Positions 1 through 7,302 of a DNA stretch of 29,554 nucleotides are shown here, piece by piece; the first letter of the stretch is position 1; every line of letters starts with the position of its first letter. Source of the DNA: Leptolinea sp964424035. GTDB lineage: Bacteria; Chloroflexota; Anaerolineae; Anaerolineales; Anaerolineaceae. The stretch spans positions 1-29,554 of the forward strand of contig CAYRHB010000034.1 in NCBI GenBank assembly GCA_964424035.1, in the 5' to 3' direction. The notes below the pieces were generated by a model. That model was not told the origin of the DNA, ran no database searches, and saw only the letters and a list, made by a program, of their open reading frames with translations. Both the position numbers and the translations under genes were made by a program.

Positions 1-92
1 AAGGAGGTGATCGTTTTATTCTTACTTTGGTGTCATTGAGATTTATGTCTCATCGCTCACAGTTCAAACCAAACTAAAAGGAGAAGGATGTT

Positions 93-1382
93 ATGCGTAA
101 TAAAATGTTCAAGATCGTAAGTATCCTCATGGTTGCCGTTTTTGTTCTGGCAGCCGTCCCGGCTCCCGCTGCTTCCGCGAAAGCCGACCCCGTAACCGTC
201 ACCTGGTGGCACATTACCACCAAGGACCCGGGACTTTCGAACTGGCAGAAGATGGCCGATGACTACATGAAGGCCAATCCGAATGTCAAGATCGAAATCA
301 CTGTTCTGGAAAACGAAGCCTTCAAAACCAAACTCACCACAGTCATGCAGTCCGGTGAAGTTCCTGATATCTTCCAGAGCTGGGGTGGTGCCGGTTTGGT
401 CGAGCAGATCGATGCCGGTCTGTTAAAAGACATCACACCTGATCTGGATGCCGATGGCGGCAAATGGCGCAAGAGCTTTGCCCCTGGTGCCCTGGCTGTC
501 TTCGCGAAAGATGGCAAGAACTACGGCGTGCCGTGGGATATGGGTGCGGTAACCTGGTGGTACAACAAAGACCTGTTCAAGCAGGCCGGCATTGACAAAG
601 AACCCGCCACCTGGTCTGAATTCCTCGCTGATGTCAAGAAGTTAAAAGATGCCGGAATCACCCCGATCTCATTGGGTGAAGGCCACTCCTGGACCGGTAT
701 GCACATGTGGTCATACCTGGCCACCCGCATTGGTGGCGAAAAAGCTTTTGCCGCTGCCCTCGATCGCTCCGGTTCCTTCGCTGATCCCGCGTTCGTCAAA
801 GCCGGTGAAGAACTGAAGAAACTCATCGACATGAAACCCTTCCAGGATGGTTTCCTTGGCGCAACCCATGATGACATGCAGGCCACCTTTGGTAATGGCA
901 AAGCCGCCATGGAACTCTCCGGCCAGTGGGCCCCCGAGACACAGAAAGCCAACAGTGCTGATCAGAAGGGTGTCAAGAACCTTGGCATGTTCGGCTTCCC
1001 CGAAGTTGAAGGCGGCGCCGGTAAAGGCACCGATGTTGTCGGCGGTGGTAACGGTTTTGCAGTCGGCAAGGATGCTTCCCCCGAAGCTGTTGACTTTGTC
1101 AAATACCTGACCAGTGTCGAAAATCAGACCGTCATCGCCGCTGCCGGATCCGGGATCCCCGTGGTTGCAGGCGCCGAAGCCGGGCTGAAAGACCCCAACA
1201 TGAAAATGGTCCAGGAAACATTCGCCAAAGCCGAATACTTCCAGCTGTACTACGATCAGTTCCTGCCCGCTCTCGTTGGCGGCGCCATCAATGATGAAAC
1301 CCAGAAACTCTTCGCCGGAACAGCCTCTCCCGAGGACGTCGCGAAAGCGATTGAAGCTTCTGCTGCCGAAAATATGAAATAA
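93..1382 (+). CDS. ABC sugar transporter substrate-binding protein (family 1, CUT1 type)
   Basis: This 429-residue protein is the extracellular sugar receptor of an ABC importer. It opens with a Sec signal peptide (basic start, hydrophobic core about residues 8-22, Ala-rich end near ASA at 27-29), then the mature start TVTWWH that is typical of family-1 solute-binding proteins. Internal segments such as GVPWDMGAVTWWYNKDLF also fit CUT1 receptors. The ATG follows a strong AAAGGAGAAGG ribosome site. Two CUT1 permeases and a GH51 arabinofuranosidase follow, so arabinose-containing oligosaccharides are the likely ligand; that is an inference from context. No lipobox cysteine is present, which is odd for a receptor in a presumed single-membrane cell. 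The family call is very safe; the ligand is not proven. Confidence 0.95.
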   Translation: MRNKMFKIVSILMVAVFVLAAVPAPAASAKADPVTVTWWHITTKDPGLSNWQKMADDYMKANPNVKIEITVLENEAFKTKLTTVMQSGEVPDIFQSWGGAGLVEQIDAGLLKDITPDLDADGGKWRKSFAPGALAVFAKDGKNYGVPWDMGAVTWWYNKDLFKQAGIDKEPATWSEFLADVKKLKDAGITPISLGEGHSWTGMHMWSYLATRIGGEKAFAAALDRSGSFADPAFVKAGEELKKLIDMKPFQDGFLGATHDDMQATFGNGKAAMELSGQWAPETQKANSADQKGVKNLGMFGFPEVEGGAGKGTDVVGGGNGFAVGKDASPEAVDFVKYLTSVENQTVIAAAGSGIPVVAGAEAGLKDPNMKMVQETFAKAEYFQLYYDQFLPALVGGAINDETQKLFAGTASPEDVAKAIEASAAENMK

Positions 1383-1398
1383 TGTTGTAAAGTAATCC

Positions 1399-1441
1399 AA
1401 CAGGTGCGGAGAGGGGTCGCATGATCCATTCCGCACCTGTT
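1399..1441 (+). repeat. Hairpin 1 of 3 after the binding-protein gene
   Basis: A perfect 12-bp inverted repeat: AACAGGTGCGGA (1399-1410) and TCCGCACCTGTT (1430-1441) with a 19-nt loop. No U-tract follows, so it is more likely an mRNA 3'-end stabiliser or a partial attenuator than a full terminator. Hairpins at this position often let the receptor be made in excess over the permeases. Confidence 0.75.
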
Positions 1442-1459
1442 ATTGAATCAGCAGTACCA

Positions 1460-1517
1460 GTTCCGCAGGTATTGTTCATTAATGTATCATTGATAAAAAC
1501 CACAATACTTGCGGAAC
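1460..1517 (+). repeat. Hairpin 2 of 3, 16-bp stem before the permease genes
   Basis: GTTCCGCAGGTATTGT (1460-1475) is complementary to ACAATACTTGCGGAAC (1502-1517) with a single G-U pair and a 26-nt loop. The left arm can also compete for pairing with TGCGGA of hairpin 1 (1405-1410), so the two structures may exchange. An operator role is possible, but the position inside the operon favours an RNA element. Confidence 0.7.
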
Positions 1518-1520
1518 GAT

Positions 1521-1551
1521 ATTCGGAAGCCATAGGCTGTTAATACCGAAT
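1521..1551 (+). repeat. Hairpin 3 of 3, just upstream of the first permease
   Basis: ATTCGG (1521-1526) pairs with CCGAAT (1546-1551), and inside it AGCC pairs with GGCT around an ATA loop. It lies just before the ribosome site of the permease gene that starts at 1575, so it could influence translation of that gene. Confidence 0.5.
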
Positions 1552-1574
1552 AGAAATTTCAAGAAAGGGACATC

Positions 1575-2519
1575 ATGGAATCTATCCCTGCCATTCCAAA
1601 CAATAATATAAATAAACGAAAGCCTGGTCTTTCCCGCCGAACGCAAGATGGTATTGTCATCGCTCTCTTCCTGCTGCCAGCACTTATACTCTTCCTGCTT
1701 TTTGTGATCTATCCCATTTTCCGCTCGGTTTATTACAGCACTTTTGACTGGAAAGGCCTGGGGCCTGCCGTAGATTATATTGGCCTCCATAATTACGAGA
1801 AGATCATCACCGACGATGTTTTCATGAAAGCTATCAAGAATGTGCTGATCATTATTGTCCTTTCCCTGGGATTACAGCTCCCGGCTGCCATTATCCTCGC
1901 GGTTTTGGTCGGCAAGAAATTGCCTGGCCGTTCCCTCTTCCGGACCATCTTCTTCCTGCCGTACGTACTTTCAGAAGTCAATTCAGCCATCATGTTTATG
2001 TTGCTATACAACGCTGATCCTGAGAGGGGCTTCTTAAACGCTATCCTTGTCAATTTGGGGCAGGAGCCAATCGCCTGGCTTGGGGATCTAAATGTGGTGC
2101 TTTTGGCTGTTTTCATTGCTCTGACCTGGAAATACTTCGGCTTCCACATGCTGCTGTACCTCACCGGATTGCAGAATATTCCAACCGAGATCGAAGAAGC
2201 CGCCACCATGGACGGGGCAAATGCCTTCCAGAACTTCTTCTTCATCACCCTGCCCTTGCTTGGCAGTACCATAAAAACCTCTGTGTATATGTCTGTTCTG
2301 GGTTCCATCCAGCAGTTTATCCTCGTCTGGATCATGACCCAGGGGGGGCCGGTAAACGCCAGTGAAACCATGGCCACCTACATGTACCGCTTTGGTTTCG
2401 TCCGCTTCCAGTTCGGTTATGGTTCTGCAGTTGCCATCATCATGTTCATCCTGTGCGTAATTTTTTCATTGCTTTACCAGTATTTCACCCGCGAACCGGA
2501 TTACCTTACAGGTCTCTAG
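1575..2519 (+). CDS. ABC sugar transporter permease, MalF/UgpA-like
   Basis: A 314-residue membrane subunit of a CUT1 sugar importer. A cytoplasmic N-terminus rich in Lys/Arg (about 14-22) is followed by about six hydrophobic segments, the first at about 27-48. The EAA loop that docks the ATPase is clear at residues 207-228 (EEAATMDGANAFQNFFFITL). An AAGAAAGGGA ribosome site precedes the ATG. It follows the receptor gene after a 192-base gap full of hairpins, and the second permease starts 14 bases downstream. No ATP-binding subunit is encoded nearby, so a shared MsmX/UgpC-type ATPase elsewhere in the genome probably energises the complex. Confidence 0.95.
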   Translation: MESIPAIPNNNINKRKPGLSRRTQDGIVIALFLLPALILFLLFVIYPIFRSVYYSTFDWKGLGPAVDYIGLHNYEKIITDDVFMKAIKNVLIIIVLSLGLQLPAAIILAVLVGKKLPGRSLFRTIFFLPYVLSEVNSAIMFMLLYNADPERGFLNAILVNLGQEPIAWLGDLNVVLLAVFIALTWKYFGFHMLLYLTGLQNIPTEIEEAATMDGANAFQNFFFITLPLLGSTIKTSVYMSVLGSIQQFILVWIMTQGGPVNASETMATYMYRFGFVRFQFGYGSAVAIIMFILCVIFSLLYQYFTREPDYLTGL

Positions 2520-2533
2520 AAAGGATACCATCC

Positions 2534-3403
2534 ATGAAACGAGTCATTTCCACACCCCGTTGGATGCGAAAAGCCGTTCCCCGGTTCTTTCAATACCTTA
2601 TCCTCATTATTGCCGCGATCCTGATTTTTGTTCCGATCGTTATTCTGTTGTTTGGCAGTGTAAAAACCACCGGGCAGATGTATTCTCATCCATATGATTT
2701 CCCCAACCCGCCCCATTGGGAAAATATTATCAACATACTGTCCACTCCCAGTTTCTGGAACATGATGAAGAACAGTTTGATCGTCATGGTTTGCACCACA
2801 TTTGGAACCGTGTTCATCTGCGCTCTGGTCTCTTTTGTGCTCGCCCGGCTAGAATTCCGTGGCAAGAACTGGGTCTTTAATCTGTTTACTCTGGGGCTCA
2901 TGTTCCCGATCAATGTTGCCATCCTTCCTGTGTATTTTGTTCTCCGCCAGATGACCCAACTTGGCATCCCCATGATCGACACACTGTTTGGCGTTATCAT
3001 GGTCCAGATCGCCTTCCAGCTTTCCGGGAACATACTCATCCTGAAAGGGTTTTTCACCGCAGTTCCCACCGAATTGCAGGACGCCGCCTATATTGACGGC
3101 TGCAATAACTTTGATTTCTTCTGGCGGATAATGCTACCGCTGGTGAAACCATCCCTCGCGGCCGTTGCCGCCCTGGTTATGATCGTCAGCTGGAACGACC
3201 TGCTAGTCCCGCTTGTTGTTCTAAACAGCGACAAGTTATGGACGTTACCTTTGGGAACCATGCAATTCCAGGGACAATGGGGGCAGGATCTTGCCCTGGT
3301 ATCCGCCTTTGTCGCTCTTGCTTCCATTCCAACCGTTATCTTCTACTTTTTCGCGGAACGCCAGATCGTTGCCGGTCTTACCGCGGGAGCCGTCAAAGGA
3401 TAA
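2534..3403 (+). CDS. ABC sugar transporter permease, MalG/UgpE-like
   Basis: The second CUT1 permease subunit, 289 residues from the chosen ATG. A longer in-frame reading from 2453 is possible but would overlap the upstream gene by 67 bases; the ATG at 2534 has AAAGGA 9 bases before it and gives the usual family length. The protein has a basic N-terminus, a first membrane helix at about 20-41, a periplasm-like loop (KTTGQMYSHPYDFPNPP), further helices, and the EAA loop at about 180-203 (LQDAAYIDGCNNFDFFWRI). It should form the heterodimeric channel with the preceding gene product. Confidence 0.95.
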   Translation: MKRVISTPRWMRKAVPRFFQYLILIIAAILIFVPIVILLFGSVKTTGQMYSHPYDFPNPPHWENIINILSTPSFWNMMKNSLIVMVCTTFGTVFICALVSFVLARLEFRGKNWVFNLFTLGLMFPINVAILPVYFVLRQMTQLGIPMIDTLFGVIMVQIAFQLSGNILILKGFFTAVPTELQDAAYIDGCNNFDFFWRIMLPLVKPSLAAVAALVMIVSWNDLLVPLVVLNSDKLWTLPLGTMQFQGQWGQDLALVSAFVALASIPTVIFYFFAERQIVAGLTAGAVKG

Positions 3404-3438
3404 CTATTATCTCTCTTAATCCGTAATCTCCTTTACTT

Positions 3439-3467
3439 GGCCGGATGAGCTGTTAGCTCATCCGGCC
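3439..3467 (+). repeat. 13-bp hairpin between permease and arabinofuranosidase genes
   Basis: GGCCGGATGAGCT (3439-3451) and AGCTCATCCGGCC (3455-3467) form a perfect 13-bp stem with a 3-nt loop. No U-run follows, and the next gene's ATG is 23 bases downstream. It may protect upstream mRNA or separate expression of the transporter from the glycosidase. Confidence 0.75.
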
Positions 3468-3489
3468 GCCACTTTCAAAAGGTCATACC

Positions 3490-4986
3490 ATGGAAACCAC
3501 AAATATCATCCTTCACCCGAATTTCGTCATTGCACCGGTGGATCAACGTCTTTTCGGGGGATTCCTTGAGCATCTGGGGCGTGCCATTTACCAGGGAGTG
3601 TATCAACCCGACTCCATCCATGCGGATGAGAACGGTTTTCGCAAGGATGTACTTGAAGCTCTTAAAGCCCTGCGCTTCACCACAATGCGTTATCCCGGCG
3701 GAAATTTTGCGTCAGGTTATCACTGGCTGGATGGAATCGGTCCGAAGGATGAACGTCCTGTCATAAACGATCTGGCCTGGTGCAGCATCGAGCCCAATCA
3801 ATTCGGGACGGATGAATTCATTAATCTGTGCCGGAAAATGGACTGGCAGCCCATGCTGGCCTGCAACTTGGGGACAGGCACTCCGGAAGAAGCCCGAAAC
3901 TGGGTGGAATATTGCAATCTTCCGGAAGGCACCCGTTTTTCCTCACGGCGGGCTTTGAATAACCATGGAAAAGTCCACAATGTGAAACTCTGGTGCCTTG
4001 GAAATGAGATGGATGGTCCCTGGCAGCTCGGGCACGTTCCTGCACGGGAGTATGCGTTAAGGGCCCAGCAAGCCGCCAAAATGATGAAGGATGCAGACCC
4101 ATCCATAGAGTTGACTGCCTGCGGCAGCTGCACGATCGATTTGCCCACCTACCTGGATTGGGATCGTGAAGTATTGGAATACCTGGGTGATTATGCCGAC
4201 TTTATCAGCCTTCATCGCTATGCAACTAACCGGGATGGCAACATTCCTGAATTTCTGGCCAGTATCAAGGGGATTGACCGTCAGATCGAGGAAATGGATG
4301 CGGTTTGCCGTTTCGTCCAGGCCAGGAATCACCGTCTGAAACGGGCATATTTGAGTTTTGATGAATGGAATGTCTGGTACCGTACCACCGGTCCTGAATA
4401 CACAAATGGGCGTGGTCAATTTGCCGCCCATCTTCTGGAAGAAGAGTTTGACCTGTCTGACGCGCTGGTCGTGGCGGGTTTTCTGAACAGCTTTATCCGC
4501 CACGCGGATTGTGTAAAGATGGCCAGTCTGGCGCAGGTCGTTAATGCCATTGCACCAGTTCTGACCCGTGGAGATGAATTACTCCTTCAAGCCACATATT
4601 TCCCGTTGTTGATGATCGCGCACCGGCGGGAAGGCACAGCCCTGCAGATCAGAATATCGGGTCCCGGTTACTTCAGTGAGACGTATGGGCAGGTTGAACA
4701 CGTGGATGCCAGTGCCATTGTCAACGGAAACAGGTTGAATGTATTCTTGATCAACCGTAATATGGAAGGCGAAAATTCTGTGAAGATTCAATTCGACGGG
4801 TTGATCAGCGGAGTGGAATCGGCTGAAATCCTGACAGCCAGCCATGCAGACAGCCGCAATACTTTGACAAACCCGGGCGAGATCCGAAACCGGCCATTTA
4901 AATCCGTATCAGTAAATAATGGGGGGGCTGAATTGTTACTGCCTCCTCTATCCTTTACTACGGTTACATTTGAAATTGGATCCTGA
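3490..4986 (+). CDS. Alpha-L-arabinofuranosidase, GH51
   Basis: This 498-residue retaining glycoside hydrolase removes non-reducing alpha-L-arabinofuranosyl units from arabino-oligosaccharides. The N-terminal part has the family start (DQRLFGGFLEHLGRAIYQGVY, about 18-38) and RYPGGNF at 67-73. GNEMDG at 171-176 carries the predicted acid/base Glu173, and DEWNVWY at 291-297 carries the predicted nucleophile Glu292. A C-terminal beta domain ends the chain. Length is normal for GH51. There is no signal peptide, so it acts in the cytoplasm on sugars brought in by the upstream transporter. AAAAGG lies 7 bases before the ATG. Its stop is only 4 bases from the stop of the convergent HD-GYP gene. Confidence 0.95.
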   Translation: METTNIILHPNFVIAPVDQRLFGGFLEHLGRAIYQGVYQPDSIHADENGFRKDVLEALKALRFTTMRYPGGNFASGYHWLDGIGPKDERPVINDLAWCSIEPNQFGTDEFINLCRKMDWQPMLACNLGTGTPEEARNWVEYCNLPEGTRFSSRRALNNHGKVHNVKLWCLGNEMDGPWQLGHVPAREYALRAQQAAKMMKDADPSIELTACGSCTIDLPTYLDWDREVLEYLGDYADFISLHRYATNRDGNIPEFLASIKGIDRQIEEMDAVCRFVQARNHRLKRAYLSFDEWNVWYRTTGPEYTNGRGQFAAHLLEEEFDLSDALVVAGFLNSFIRHADCVKMASLAQVVNAIAPVLTRGDELLLQATYFPLLMIAHRREGTALQIRISGPGYFSETYGQVEHVDASAIVNGNRLNVFLINRNMEGENSVKIQFDGLISGVESAEILTASHADSRNTLTNPGEIRNRPFKSVSVNNGGAELLLPPLSFTTVTFEIGS

Positions 4987-4990
4987 TCCG

Positions 4991-6295
4991 TCAGGCAAAA
5001 GCTTTCTCAACAGCCGGAGTCAATTCTTCGGCTGTTTTAATAAATTCCATGTATTCCCTGTCAGCTTTTATCTGAGCTTTCTTCCGGGCTTTATCGATCA
5101 CATCCAGGTTCTCACGTAATAGATCAACCACATCGGAATCAACCCGATTCTCTTCTACGCCCTTTTCCAACAATTGGAGAGCCTCATGTGGTTCACTCCC
5201 TTTCCGGTAAGGTCGTGTTTCCGTGAGAGCGGTATAGATATCTGCAACCGCCACGATACGAGAACCCAGAGGTAGTTTTTCTCCTTCGATGTGGAACGGG
5301 TACCCGTTTCCATCAATACGTTCATGATGATAGGAACCCCATATCCGGATCATATCCAGCACACTCAGTGTCTCCATGATCCGGTATGTATGATAAGTGT
5401 GCCGGCGGATTATGTCATATTCATCTACGGATAAGTTCCCGGGTTTTTCAAGAATCTCAGATGGAACAGCCAGCTTCCCCAGATCATGCATCAATCCCGC
5501 GAGATAGAGTAAATGGCTGTCCACGTTGTCAAAACCGTATAAACGTCCCAATTCTCTAGCACAGGCGCCGACTCCCGCGGAATGGGTCGCCGTAAAATGA
5601 CTCCGGAAATCAATGATGCGGCGGAACAGGTTAGAAAGTCCTTCGAAATCCGAGTCTGTAATACTGATAACCGGCCACTCCAGACGGCGCCGAAGAATAT
5701 TTAGTGACAGGTAATAAATGGAATCAAGCCAGAAGGCTTCGCGGGATGCCAGTTTTTCAAACGCTTCCACCCATTGGGGATGGAACCGGATGCCAGTCTG
5801 TTCCTTTACCCTGACCAGTATTCCGTCCACTTGATGAAGGATCTCTTCCTGTGGATCGATCAGAATGGCAATTCTGTCTGCCAGATGGATTAAATGGCTG
5901 TAGGGTGACACCGGTACGCCATCCATGTATGCTCCACTTCCATTCATCCAGGGCACATGGTGAAAGCGGACAATTTCCGCCGGGTGACGCAGAGGAGCAA
6001 AGGTTTTTATCAGGAGATACCCGCGGACAGCGTGTCCGTATGGATCATCGTATTCAAAATCTAGTGCACCGATCCTGTCCTGCCTGGAAAGACCGCCCAC
6101 ATCGTGCAATGCAGCAGCGATAACAATATCACGGACGTCGGACTGAGGCAGGTCAGCCTGTACAGCCAGGGCGTAGGCAATCTGGGCTGTCCGGCGGTGG
6201 TGATCAGCCACCAGCGGGCTGACCAGGTCAACAGCCTCCGAAAGGCATAATACAAGATCAAATATGGATGAAACCGGCGATGGTTTATTTTCCAT
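4991..6295 (-). CDS. Tandem HD / HD-GYP domain phosphohydrolase
   Basis: A 434-residue soluble protein with two HD-type metal domains. The first (about 25-150) has HHRRT with H33 and HD at 64-65, then HH at 112-113 and a degenerate DG segment. The second (about 228-400) has H238, HDLGKLAVP (HD at 270-271), H299, HHERIDGNGYP (323-333) and D354, which is the HD-GYP signature. HD-GYP proteins typically hydrolyse cyclic di-GMP, so this is a probable c-di-GMP phosphodiesterase; the first domain may be a sensor or a degenerate copy. No receiver, PAS or membrane segment is present. AGGCAGG precedes the ATG. A good sigma-70-type promoter lies about 140 bases upstream, so it can be transcribed apart from the nitroreductase. 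Confidence 0.88.
   Translation of the reverse strand: MENKPSPVSSIFDLVLCLSEAVDLVSPLVADHHRRTAQIAYALAVQADLPQSDVRDIVIAAALHDVGGLSRQDRIGALDFEYDDPYGHAVRGYLLIKTFAPLRHPAEIVRFHHVPWMNGSGAYMDGVPVSPYSHLIHLADRIAILIDPQEEILHQVDGILVRVKEQTGIRFHPQWVEAFEKLASREAFWLDSIYYLSLNILRRRLEWPVISITDSDFEGLSNLFRRIIDFRSHFTATHSAGVGACARELGRLYGFDNVDSHLLYLAGLMHDLGKLAVPSEILEKPGNLSVDEYDIIRRHTYHTYRIMETLSVLDMIRIWGSYHHERIDGNGYPFHIEGEKLPLGSRIVAVADIYTALTETRPYRKGSEPHEALQLLEKGVEENRVDSDVVDLLRENLDVIDKARKKAQIKADREYMEFIKTAEELTPAVEKAFA
5009..5038 (+). terminator. Intrinsic terminator of the arabinose operon, inside the convergent gene
   Basis: AACAGCCGGAG (5009-5019) pairs with CTTCGGCTGTT (5026-5036), one G-U pair, 6-nt loop, followed by TTTTAATAAATT. 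It terminates plus-strand transcripts that leave the GH51 gene, although the bases also encode the last residues of the minus-strand HD-GYP protein. Confidence 0.75.
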
Positions 6296-6440
6296 TCTTA
6301 CCTGCCTTAATCCTAAACGGTCTACCGGCGAACCATTCCATTCCTGGGCAGGATCTATTGCGATTTGGAATTATGCGATGGTTTCTTTTGATCCAGTTCG
6401 TGATTCTACTTGCCGGTTAATTGATCAAATTTGCATAATC

Positions 6441-6470
6441 ATAATAGACATGATGCCAGGCAATTGTCAA
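6441..6470 (-). promoter_or_regulatory. Promoter of the HD-GYP gene
   Basis: On the minus strand TTGACA (6470-6465) is followed after 18 bases by TATTAT (6446-6441), a near-consensus sigma-70 promoter. Transcription should start near 6434, leaving an untranslated leader of about 140 bases before the ATG at 6295, in which no gene or known riboswitch was recognised. Confidence 0.65.
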
Positions 6471-6498
6471 CTGTTTCCATATGGAAAATACCTGACAA
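6464..6498. promoter_or_regulatory. Nested palindrome next to the HD-GYP promoter
   Basis: The 14-bp perfect palindrome TTTCCATATGGAAA (6474-6487) sits inside a second inverted repeat, TTGTCA (6464-6469) and TGACAA (6493-6498). It abuts the -35 element, a position used by activators. Because it also follows the nitroreductase stop directly, it could instead act as an RNA hairpin at that mRNA's 3' end. Confidence 0.5.
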
Positions 6499-6501
6499 GT
6501 T

Positions 6502-7302
6502 TCAATCTCGGTCCTGATAATAAACCAGTTTCGAAAGGACTGTTTCTGCTTCACGAAATTTGGTTGCATATATATCCACCTGCTTGGCGAAGGAGGAACC
6601 CGGCCACATGGCTTTATAACCGGCTTCCATCTGGTCCAACCAATCCTGCAACACCTCCCTGTCCGGGGTTTTATATGTATCGGTAAAAACAATTTGATCA
6701 AGCGGTAAACGGGGAGGCATGGGCAGGTAGGCGCGCCTGGCATATCCGAAGACAATGGTCATCAGTGGAATCACTGCATCTGGCAATTCGAGTTTTTCAC
6801 GAAGAAATTTTGTGTCCAGCAAGCCGGATCTACCCGTTTCAGAAAGCATCACCGATGAAACACCCAGGGCTTCCGCGGCAATATTCATATTCATGGCTGC
6901 CAGTGAAGCATTCATTACCGCCGCGGTATGCTCAACCACCGGGCTATACGGAAAAACGTCAAGGATTTGACGCAACCGGTATGTGTCAGCCAGGATGATC
7001 ACCGCGCGGGTCCCGTGGAACGGTATGGAATGGTCGAATTTTTCCCGCCACTGTTCATTGTCAAACACGGCGAATGACCACGTCTGAAGATTGACCGTCG
7101 ATGGCGCCACCCGGCCGGCTTCGAGTATGGCGCAGAAAACATCATCCAAAATGGGATCGGCTTTAAAATGCCTTACACTGCGCCGGTGCATGATGATCTG
7201 CAATAGTTGGTTGTTATCCAGCGACACCGGAACCCTGGGACCGGCACGCATGATCCGAAACAGGCTCCGTAAAAAGAGGGGGATGTTCATCCGCCTGTTC
7301 AT
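6502..7302 (-). CDS. Nitroreductase-family flavoprotein
   Basis: A 266-residue protein of the FMN-dependent nitroreductase fold. The family's FMN-binding start is seen as HRRSVRHF (about 35-42), then APSTVNLQTWSF with the conserved PS-x-x-N-x-Q-x-W pattern, and a C-terminal VFGYARR. It is longer than minimal nitroreductases because of about 30 extra N-terminal and about 40 extra C-terminal residues. The ATG at 7302 shares one base with the radical SAM stop (TGATG), so the two proteins are translationally coupled and probably work in one pathway. An in-frame TTG one codon earlier is less likely. Its substrate cannot be told from the sequence; members include quinone, nitro-compound and peptide-modifying oxidases. 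Confidence 0.85.
   Translation of the reverse strand: MNRRMNIPLFLRSLFRIMRAGPRVPVSLDNNQLLQIIMHRRSVRHFKADPILDDVFCAILEAGRVAPSTVNLQTWSFAVFDNEQWREKFDHSIPFHGTRAVIILADTYRLRQILDVFPYSPVVEHTAAVMNASLAAMNMNIAAEALGVSSVMLSETGRSGLLDTKFLREKLELPDAVIPLMTIVFGYARRAYLPMPPRLPLDQIVFTDTYKTPDREVLQDWLDQMEAGYKAMWPGSSFAKQVDIYATKFREAETVLSKLVYYQDRD

Noticed and set aside
1..12. AAGGAGGTGATC resembles the reverse complement of the 16S rRNA 3' end or a perfect Shine-Dalgarno sequence
   Set aside because: The match stops after 12 bases and no reading frame of useful length starts after it; it may belong to the tail of an upstream gene or be chance.
711..1436. 241-residue open frame on the minus strand inside the sugar receptor gene
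   Set aside because: It is fully antisense to a clear gene, has no recognisable domain, and reflects the codon bias of the true gene.
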